Assembly: GCA_024277285.1 (NCBI GenBank)
Contig: JAJRVM010000324.1
Coordinates: 1-27,563 of the forward strand
Length of the DNA stretch: 27,563 nt
Source of the DNA: Planctomycetota bacterium
GTDB lineage: Bacteria > Planctomycetota > Planctomycetia > Pirellulales > Pirellulaceae
Reading direction: 5' to 3'
Shown: in pieces, positions 23,801-27,563 of the stretch
Numbering within the stretch: position 1 is the first letter of the stretch
Layout: each line of letters starts with the position of its first letter
Translations under genes and position numbers: made by a program
The notes under the pieces: model-generated
Database searches by the model: none
Told to the model about the DNA's origin: nothing
What the model saw: the letters and a program-made list of their open reading frames with translations, nothing else

Positions 23801-26100
23801 CCGCAGATGCCCAAGCGGACCACCAGCGATTGAATACGATCGAACGTACGTACGATGCAGCAGGACGTTTGGTCGCGACGCGTGACAGCACCAGTAGTTA
23901 TGAGTACCAGTGGGACGAACTTGATCGACCATTGGAGACCACGATCGATTTGGTTGCTGCGCCGCCAGTGACATTGCGCAACGACTATACGCGACACGAC
24001 GGCCTGCGTGACGCACTGCACGTCGAGGTGAATGGCCATGAAGATCACGTGACAGAATACACCTACGATGCCCGTTCTCGCCTCTCGCGCATCGAACAAT
24101 CGGGGGACCACGCGGCGAGCAAACGGGTGGACTTTGGCTACTCAGAAGCAAATCAATTGGCGGATATTCGGCGGTACATGGGCCTTGGCACGTCTGAGCT
24201 GGTCGTGCAATCGCAATTCCACTTTGACCGACAAGGACAGCTTGCCGAATTGACACACCGCAATGGCGATAACGTGTTGGCCGAATACGCCTGGGTCTAC
24301 GACGCGGCGCATCGGGTGGTCCAGCAAGATGCCTCCGCAGATGGCATAACACGCTTTCACTACGATGCGCGTGGGCAGTTGGTCGCGGTGGACGATGACA
24401 ACCAGGACGACCTGGCGTTCGCTTACGATGCCAACGGAAACCGTTCCGAGAATGGGTATGTCGTGGGCCAGCGGAACATGATCGAATCGGATGATCGGTA
24501 TCGCTATGAATACGATGCTCAGGGAAATCGCTCGTTGCGAGTGGAAATCGCCACCGGCAAGGCAACTCGATACGAGTGGAATCTACGGAACCAGCTGGTG
24601 CGGATCGTCGAATTGGACCATGTCGATGGGACGGTGCTACGCAGCGTAGAATACACGTACGACGTCCTGGGACAGCGGACCGGCAAAACGATCACGCCAC
24701 AGGTGGGGCCGGCTGAAGTCGAAAACTTTGTGTATGATGATCAGAATATTGTGCTGCGATTTGCCGCCGGGAACCTCGCCAACCGGTACCTGCACGGCCC
24801 GTTGGTCGATCAAGTGCTGGCCGACGAACAGGTCGATGGCCTCGGAGACACCGAGCAATTACTCTGGCCACTAACTGATCGCCTGGGGACGGTACGTGAC
24901 CTGGCCCAATATGATGACGTCAGTGATGTGACGACGATTGCGAACCACATTACCTATGACGCGTTTGGTCAGATCACTGGGGAATCCGCAACGGCCGTCG
25001 AGCATATTTTTGGATTCACCGGTCGGGAAACGGACGCCGAATCCGATCTGTACTTCTATCGCGCTCGGTACTATGACCCACAAATCGGGCAGTTTATCAG
25101 TGATGATCCGGCCGGATTTGCCGCCGGTGACGCCAATCTGCGAAGATATGTGGGCAACGACCCCGCCAACCGAACCGATCCCACGGGGCTTTATGATCAA
25201 GATGTGCACTTCTACTTCAACTACTACCTCGCCCGCTACCTCGGTCTCGACCAACCCTCCGGTTGGGTCAGATCCAAGACCATTCCCGTTTCCGAAGCCT
25301 ATATCATCGCCTATTTCGCCACGCGTGTGGACTATGATTCTGGCACTGCACCAATTAGCGGGGGAGCTTCAGCGCGCCGCCGGTTTCACATGCCTGACCC
25401 GAACGACGAGTACGGTGTTCGAGAAGATGAACCTCGAGTACGCAAGGCCCTCTTGTCAGTGGCCAACGTGGGCGATGCCGAAATGTTTGGCCTCTTGCTC
25501 CACGCGTACCAGGACTCCTTCGCTCACCGCGAGTTCGGCGACAAAATGGGACATGCGGTCCGCGTCAACATGACCGGCATAGAATGGGTGGGATCCGATC
25601 CGGACGAACCATTTCGTCACTCGGTTCGAGAAAGACGGATGGCGCAAAAGACCTACGATGCAATGTATCAGCTTGTTGTGGCAAGACGGGGCGGCAAAGC
25701 AAAGTGTTCGGATCTGTCCACGAAGAGTTTCAACGAGTTCTGGAAGCATGTTGAGTCCGTGATGCTCCAACCACCCCGCGGGACAAAACACGAAGCCGCT
25801 TTGCAGCGTCGCATAGCCAGTTGGCGCGTTCTGATAGCGAAAGACTACCGGGGAGCATCGCCAAAGTTCGATGATACGGCAGGAGGATCCCGCAGTCGTT
25901 TGGCGCGCCGTCTTCGCGACTTGTCCAAACGTGTTCCTGAATGGTACGGTTCTGGATACTCTCACGCAAAGTATTGGAAGAACTGGCAGCCAGTTCCCCC
26001 ACTGCGGTCCCAATCGACGGCGGCACCTCCACAACAAGTGAAGCGAATTCCGTATCGACTGCACGGCCCCGGGTGGCCACTTGGGGAACCAAAGTTCTGA
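14875..26100 (+). CDS. Giant RHS/YD-repeat protein, candidate polymorphic toxin
   Basis: 3741 residues. In order: a very basic N-terminus; RIEPLETRQMLA (77-88), close to the planctomycete LEPR-XLL motif of giant surface proteins; about three cadherin-like repeats ending VNDxP (90-405); a Pro/Asp-rich linker (about 503-646); a DxDxDG acidic segment (about 897-919); a Calx-beta-like domain (about 1093-1272); a golvesin-C-like domain (about 1500-1650); about forty YD repeats (about 1678-3330) interrupted by a second golvesin-like domain (about 2706-2846); the RHS core with YFYRARYYDPQIGQFISDDP and DPTGL (3435-3439); and a unique tail (3440-3741). In known RHS proteins the core forms a shell and the tail is the toxin. 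No Sec signal is visible. GTG 14875 is preferred over ATG 14884 because GGGAG is seven bases upstream. The frame is intact. Confidence 0.93.
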   Translation: MSHMSQSSRKDATRKAIEEQFSSGETAAERPTSRELASGKNRHHVGSRRQRKAAAPPRWRKRLLERQRIRRHQRHCRIEPLETRQMLAVNVIEPLGQLDTFEDGHDAIVDLRDVFQSDTDQTLEYRVVRNSDPDLVDASIEEWGLRLRHLPERSGAAEITVRAIGQQDGEEVVDTLALNVAPVNDWPTYSGELPEITIAEGDHAVVDLTAYFSDLEQTSDSLTYSAAPFDVSYPGNPIGTATIEAGQLTLQTTNHGFGYAQYAVRAEDDQGAQVATTLYVYVDPVNDAPTAAQLPDRHHSVPQYSEAPLIAIDLWRPNPPSGVVEYQFWDVEDEQFLEYSVTSDSTQVFDLQPYVDENDFLLYRPTAQAGFEGSAVITITAKDREGLEARLPDGSRSQFTVHVNNPETISAAGSTSSTTPTETGDSCAPICDLGESTSNASQPAAAATLNQDPQTPSTTPAAGSDADWAHELSLSAPSDVGSDIPVSATDPGAQADAGVQFADFVWPGLPQFPGAFPPPNMIGPTFPGPGIPGIEYPPPEGPYPGEPSDPTNPYPNPLDPQPPLLPEPLPDPFPEPDLPLDPIPTAPPSDEPPPSDVPPSDVPPSDVPPSNPADPPPYPDDPYPDDPYPDDPPPDAPPAGDPPTLPDIMFDLDALRRRIPDNLEQSPGALVALNNDYDEWNLATETISVGPFGRTVTVLRRLKDNQPDRFPTTNRQHHLASLWSNTGMFGDVHDGWETGDKEVRPAVVTSNVAGTVSFDVPDNAMLWVPAWALYGSEALFEHSWQWNSPVRWLPVRESEEYLLNNTWFGMASLASQAIPVAIEGMEEGAGEIVATFTPDDGRNAVDDAVTIHVVAVDIDIDSDNSNGLDVPDRSTTEEQLEDTYKVTGKRIRINSDDVDRDGIPDFVDGFDLDGLPDWELTSDADDDQVSGSDQLGFVPIVIDLPAPIDPERALLRFVYSDSDPANASLSADGARQVELGGLRLWTVDETYPRNPHTANDQDNPGHFVASQEVTGPSRHYSVAQLTGGNVANQFTLYVEGIAAGKYGLAIQVDPDGIPPLVDDGNGNRVSAYPNLFEGFVMHDSIQVMVESEVTVSAVNAIAAETGGSQTADLGEFLVTRDWADTKQGLMVYYRVVDDAQQANATDLPSDPSRNDYTVVDTSGERVGLAEDPVTSIGSIYLPPGTAGATLAIVPHDDSTVEWDESISIDLIPWGEYRSLHDQPNTITPNDGLPSSYNAWAWWNARSPYRLKTDDQGEPVEHFATITLLDDDQIENHSYQQADRESTELVAESIRYGALQVDVHGGQARYELPVLTPQYREDDNLRPIAETIIRLPEDVAGATSLRGTFTVGGQSGETLSFDLTDLASYLEPNANRELRLVIPGPDSLVTSLATGHYDHDIQLLAEIDGKTLSRTLRGTTDVINRIDPALGTPEWGQRWTLDEMDRLFPADGSFTGGTGTSVSRLTPIGAAAESGIALVRGDNSVTWFRAGEPTKSRLIEIARPNDTAVQFSQPHQWTGHRNADYHAYRTTFAGLADQAEEVTWTFESVVPGKMVQVYVEWAPGPTLATNAAYKVSADPVTGRADPILVDQRYAPGEFTWEGRTWRSLGFFAIPADHDSLQVTLTTRVDDSTYADGAVSAGAVMLVEAGPLVASDDAFSTLTWPKEAVPLELITKTQDVYQFDPQTGVLNEMRDRNGNRTRYDYVDTDSDGRQDELSRIERQSGLTTTIDYADQYVSSITDFAGRTTQWNTLDGVVTQVVLPDPGFGMQVPSYDFEYDLDNELLVEVTDPRGNLTSIARNDETGRVAMVTNPDGNQWQLLSYLETGLDGQLHSPATGVVPGADGTAVQLAQPWAQFVDTRAAVWQYQTDPHALMTARAEPPVPSSNSYDVWRWERNATGLPNRLISPPGGGGDTPLPAIVTQQQFDSLGNLERRVYADGTFEQWTYDDLYSQVITYQDRLGRGVSFQLNQRGNVAIRTEHEQKYADTPDRQTAFVYTQRPLAMEDMPGGMIVMEVIAAGTTDAVTTMTQYHEEGPAIGLPATVRQAFGNTDPDIASTVQFHYDEQRRLAEKIDPAGHSTNFVYDALDRLYQQVDTAPGTDDHGRPVTTYSYDAMGNVTSVTNPRGVTTIQQYDSMNRLSASSLPPAGGFAGTDQRPATTRYTHDGEGNLVAERDAADHTTIFAFDARNQRVAITQPVPEIAYSPGAPDVIPAVPVTTYSYDAWGNLRSSRDPLGAVVSYQYDLFRQNTRMSEPAPGTLQHEAPVTHFIYDAAGQLLESREGVGGQWQVIRYEYDDLGRVRHLQQPADANGRHPETVFSYDLRDNLVGKLEPGNRLTSFRYDDRDRLIESALPDPDDAGPLGAPTTRLEYNVDGSLRSSFVFDALRPETFVSTRFQYDALGRMVHEVMSDPDGTGPLVAPESFYDYDIMGNQIRRSEVIGPGKIVVHNQFFDNWDRLWKKTQVDGGHVVDESIEVFDLVGNVVQRNERMAEGPTPIYRQTDFVIDALGRLITQIAPAPLAGEPRPVTHFVYDAVGNLRFERDTAGVQTEYQFDALGRKVAMIETATEDHASPVTRMEYTTDGQLAALVDPIGRRTEYEYDALGQLRIERLLPSDGTSTGPLAEVRHAYDLSGNRVSTFDADGNATLVAYDKLDRPIMTTDNGATTTRRYDGMGRLVSETDPLGATTRYGYDRLGRRTITSPPHLDGQELDNRTSDDDQADLTGTWLTRSEGWNGAHRFAETVGDAQPSANWVFSELQPGTTYEVLATWWPDAANVTNALFHVEADGAELSPPVIVDQQQIAADIVDASQTWQRLAVVTVPGNSMNIELTAPEAVGNLVADAIWIVEVAGNTYTGYDTRGNVIAESDALGNTKRYTFNHRSQRTSGTDANGDTTQFAYDMLGRLQSVTDPLGNVTSYAYNSSDRVVEERVTIDGEPATTRYEYDVAGNLLQTTDRLERVRTMQYDALGRLQDEMWYASAADAQADHQRLNTIERTYDAAGRLVATRDSTSSYEYQWDELDRPLETTIDLVAAPPVTLRNDYTRHDGLRDALHVEVNGHEDHVTEYTYDARSRLSRIEQSGDHAASKRVDFGYSEANQLADIRRYMGLGTSELVVQSQFHFDRQGQLAELTHRNGDNVLAEYAWVYDAAHRVVQQDASADGITRFHYDARGQLVAVDDDNQDDLAFAYDANGNRSENGYVVGQRNMIESDDRYRYEYDAQGNRSLRVEIATGKATRYEWNLRNQLVRIVELDHVDGTVLRSVEYTYDVLGQRTGKTITPQVGPAEVENFVYDDQNIVLRFAAGNLANRYLHGPLVDQVLADEQVDGLGDTEQLLWPLTDRLGTVRDLAQYDDVSDVTTIANHITYDAFGQITGESATAVEHIFGFTGRETDAESDLYFYRARYYDPQIGQFISDDPAGFAAGDANLRRYVGNDPANRTDPTGLYDQDVHFYFNYYLARYLGLDQPSGWVRSKTIPVSEAYIIAYFATRVDYDSGTAPISGGASARRRFHMPDPNDEYGVREDEPRVRKALLSVANVGDAEMFGLLLHAYQDSFAHREFGDKMGHAVRVNMTGIEWVGSDPDEPFRHSVRERRMAQKTYDAMYQLVVARRGGKAKCSDLSTKSFNEFWKHVESVMLQPPRGTKHEAALQRRIASWRVLIAKDYRGASPKFDDTAGGSRSRLARRLRDLSKRVPEWYGSGYSHAKYWKNWQPVPPLRSQSTAAPPQQVKRIPYRLHGPGWPLGEPKF
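16651..16695 (+). repeat. Three in-frame 15-bp repeats coding PPSDV
   Basis: Three units ending AGTGACGTA encode PPSDV in the proline-rich linker of the RHS protein. Degenerate units flank them (PPSDE before, PPSNP after), suggesting growth and decay by slippage. Confidence 0.85.
16726..16770 (+). repeat. Three in-frame 15-bp repeats coding YPDDP
   Basis: TATCCAGACGACCCG is present three times without change in the same linker. Identity at DNA level points to recent expansion. Confidence 0.9.
25192..26097 (+). other. C-terminal toxin-like domain of the RHS protein, zinc-hydrolase pattern
   Basis: Residues 3440-3741, after DPTGL. The helical pattern VHFYFNYYLARYLGL (His3445), FATRVDYD (Asp3486), RRFHMP (His3505), LLHAYQDSFAHREFG (His3543, Asp3547, His3551), MGHA (His3560) and DPDEP (Asp3575, Asp3577) resembles DUF6765-like proteins and, more distantly, zinc phospholipase C / P1 nuclease, where His and Asp from several helices bind zinc. 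The last 170 residues are basic and show no motif I know. The call is based on spacing and motif memory, so family membership is probable but not certain. Confidence 0.5.
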
Positions 26101-26449
26101 AGTGTTTGACGGATTGGTGGTTTTTTGGCGGCTGTGCGTAGATTATCGGGTGCGATCAATCCTGGCGTGCCCCCTAGTATTTGGAGCGAGCTAGTCTCAG
26201 TGGATAAGTGCCACTTGCCTGCCATCCGTTTCGCAAGGCCGTGCACAAGACCCTGTGGCATGGGTGTTCCACTATCAAAAAAGATAGCGAAAGAGCGAGA
26301 CATAGCTTGTGCGTCGCATGAAGCAACCCTATATGGACGCGGCTCAGCATTTACGTGAGCCTGCTCCAAATGATCGAGTTGCCTTGACCGTTTGTATTGG
26401 ATAGGCCCCGTCGCCTGAATCGGTTGTCTCGCAAATCGGGAGTGAGATT
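26101..26449. other. Spacer between the RHS gene and the membrane protein gene
   Basis: 349 bp of visibly lower GC than the RHS core. A frame at 26125-26358 needs a TTG start and has no Shine-Dalgarno. No displaced toxin tip (no second DPxGL motif) and no terminator were seen, so co-transcription with the downstream gene is possible. Confidence 0.45.
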
Positions 26450-27028
26450 GTGTCTCGTCGAAACATTTGGGTAGAGTTTCTGTTTCCGTTGCTGTGCGTC
26501 ACGCTTACAGGATTTGTTGCGACGATGTGCATGGGGATTCTCGCCCTGTTCGCGGCCGGAGGCGGAGATGGGTCGAATGTGCCAGGACTGTTGTTTTTTG
26601 CCCCGGCTGCGGCGCTATGGACATTCATGGGTGGAGATAGCCGTGTCCCCGTATTCGTGGTTTTCGGAATGGTGTTTCTCTACTCGTCTTACGGCGTGAT
26701 ACTTAACGTCGGACGCCGATTCCAACGTGGGATGCCCGCACTTGGGCTGGTTCTCGGAATCCACTACGCCTCCGTCGCGGCCGTATGTGGCTTCGCTCCG
26801 GCTCGATTCAACCTGGCTGACTCTTCGGGTATGTCGTATTTCCTCCAAGGATTCGGACTCGTTTTTGCTGCTGCTTTCGGCATGTGTTTCGCAATGCTTC
26901 ATGTGTTAGCGTATCAGTATGCACGGAGCGAACGGCCGTATCGGCCACTACTTGCGCGAGGGTTTGTAGCATGCGCAGGATTCGTAGCAACTGTCGTCAT
27001 TTGTGCGTTGGTCATAATGTGGTCATGA
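26450..27028 (+). CDS. Small polytopic membrane protein, candidate immunity protein
   Basis: A 192-residue hydrophobic protein with about six membrane helices (roughly 8-33, 44-60, 66-87, 95-112, 130-155, 168-190) joined by short loops; there is no recognisable family. The GTG start at 26450 has GGGAG seven bases upstream. It is the first gene after the RHS toxin-like tail and on the same strand, the position where immunity genes of RHS toxins normally lie. A membrane protein would suit a toxin acting on lipids or from the periplasm. This role is inferred from position only; it could equally be an unrelated membrane protein. Confidence 0.7.
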   Translation: MSRRNIWVEFLFPLLCVTLTGFVATMCMGILALFAAGGGDGSNVPGLLFFAPAAALWTFMGGDSRVPVFVVFGMVFLYSSYGVILNVGRRFQRGMPALGLVLGIHYASVAAVCGFAPARFNLADSSGMSYFLQGFGLVFAAAFGMCFAMLHVLAYQYARSERPYRPLLARGFVACAGFVATVVICALVIMWS

Positions 27029-27351
27029 TTCGTGTGACGCCCAAACAGTAACTCTGTGTGGCATTTCTTCCCGCATGTTTCGTCCCCCCATGGCTGTGAC
27101 CTGGCTGTTTACCGCGAAGCGGTTGTACTCCAGAGCCCAGAGGGTCGCGACGCGGCGCAGCTGCGGAGCGCACCCTGGGAGAACTGGCGCGGAAGACGTA
27201 CGCCGAAGGCGTTCCACAGGAAAGCACCAATCGCCGAATGTTTTGGGGAACGCGTTGGGGCGTACGTCATCTCTTCCAACCGTCACCTAGGGTGGCGCTC
27301 GGCCGCTACGCGGCTGCGCCCCGGTACGGCACCACGCCGCGTTGTTTTGGG

Positions 27352-27363
27352 GTAACCGTTCAC
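27352..27363 (+). repeat. Intergenic 12-mer GTAACCGTTCAC, copy 3
   Basis: Exact third copy. Here the last bases form the left arm of the hairpin at 27360-27378. Confidence 0.55.
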
Positions 27364-27390
27364 GGCCTTTAGCCGTGAGCTTCGTTTTTT
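27360..27390 (+). terminator. Intrinsic terminator-like hairpin
   Basis: TCACGGC-CTTTA-GCCGTGA is followed by GCTTCG and then six T (27385-27390). It would end plus-strand transcripts, for instance from the membrane protein gene 330 bp upstream. Confidence 0.45.
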
Positions 27391-27563
27391 AAGGCCCGGA
27401 GGGCCAACATAGTCCTTGCCGGGGTCATCAGGCCCCGGTCCTCGGCAAACAATATCGGTAAAGCCCCGGCAGGGGCGATACAGACGCCAGCCCTCGTCCT
27501 TCCTGTGCCGCCCCTACCGGGGCTAACGATTCTCTTGATAACGACACCGGTGCCTTACGGCAC

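Larger units (their letters stand above)
27111..27523. other. Array of small hairpins in the terminal spacer
   Basis: Perfect short stems with tiny loops: ACCGC-GAA-GCGGT (27111-27123), ACGCC-GAA-GGCGT (27200-27212), GCCGC-TAC-GCGGC (27302-27314), TCACGGC-CTTTA-GCCGTGA (27360-27378), GGCCC-GGA-GGGCC (27393-27405), CCGGGG-(8 nt)-CCCCGG (27419-27438), GCCCC-GGCA-GGGGC (27463-27476) and GCCCC-TACC-GGGGC (27510-27523). No protein-like frame was found in 27029-27563. Confidence 0.6.

Noticed and set aside
26125..26358. Small frame between the RHS and membrane protein genes as an alternative immunity gene
   Set aside because: Needs a TTG start without Shine-Dalgarno, and the translation is Arg/Pro/Cys-rich like other spacer translations.

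Overview
The window looks like a piece of a planctomycete chromosome (Pirellulales/Rhodopirellula-like) of moderately high GC. Several independent signs point there: a Ser/Thr kinase with the planctomycete-type N-terminal helical module, a secreted protein with two planctomycete-type cytochrome c (CxxCH) domains, a Tat-exported sugar phosphate isomerase/epimerase next to a DUF1080 protein, a giant protein with a LEPR-XLL-like N-terminal motif, and long intergenic spacers full of small perfect hairpins. No rRNA, tRNA, CRISPR array or intact transposase was seen.

Layout. 1-31: possible tail of an upstream gene. 328-1875 (+): polytopic GT-C glycosyltransferase. 1876-2206: spacer between convergent genes with a 105-bp direct repeat in two copies. 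2207-4677 (-): FAD/NAD(P) oxidoreductase, then (upstream on the same strand) a DUF2064/TIGR04282-type glycosyltransferase and a glutaredoxin-like protein that share a likely promoter at 4839-4868. 5461-7062 (+): membrane-anchored Ser/Thr kinase. 7498-9414 (+): exported di-CxxCH protein with a degenerate peptidase-like C-terminus, behind a good sigma70-like promoter. 9845-10828 (-) and 11014-11931 (+): divergent Tat-exported TIM-barrel isomerase/epimerase and DUF1080 protein, probably both in sugar catabolism outside the cytoplasm. 11932-12690: array of at least six hairpins. 12691-13347 (-): lipoprotein with an acidic calcium-loop-like insert. 13778-14431 (+): ECF-like sigma factor. 14432-14874: three kinds of tandem repeat. 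14875-26100 (+): 3741-residue RHS/YD-repeat protein. 26450-27028 (+): six-helix membrane protein. 27029-27563: another hairpin-rich spacer.

The most interesting element is the RHS locus. The giant protein has cadherin-like, proline-rich, Calx-beta-like and golvesin-like domains, about forty YD repeats and a canonical RHS core ending in DPTGL. It then carries a unique tail of about 300 residues whose spaced His/Asp residues resemble zinc-dependent phospholipase C / P1 nuclease-type helical hydrolases (DUF6765-like). The small membrane protein just downstream is a natural candidate immunity protein. I infer a polymorphic toxin with a possibly membrane-lipid-directed tip. The upstream sigma factor, with an unusual CxxCxxxC cluster, the 14-bp repeats and a pair of GGAAC boxes could form its control region; that link is inference only.

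Gene starts were chosen by Shine-Dalgarno position where the longest frame began at an implausible TTG or ran far upstream. Function calls rest on motif recognition by eye, with no database search.
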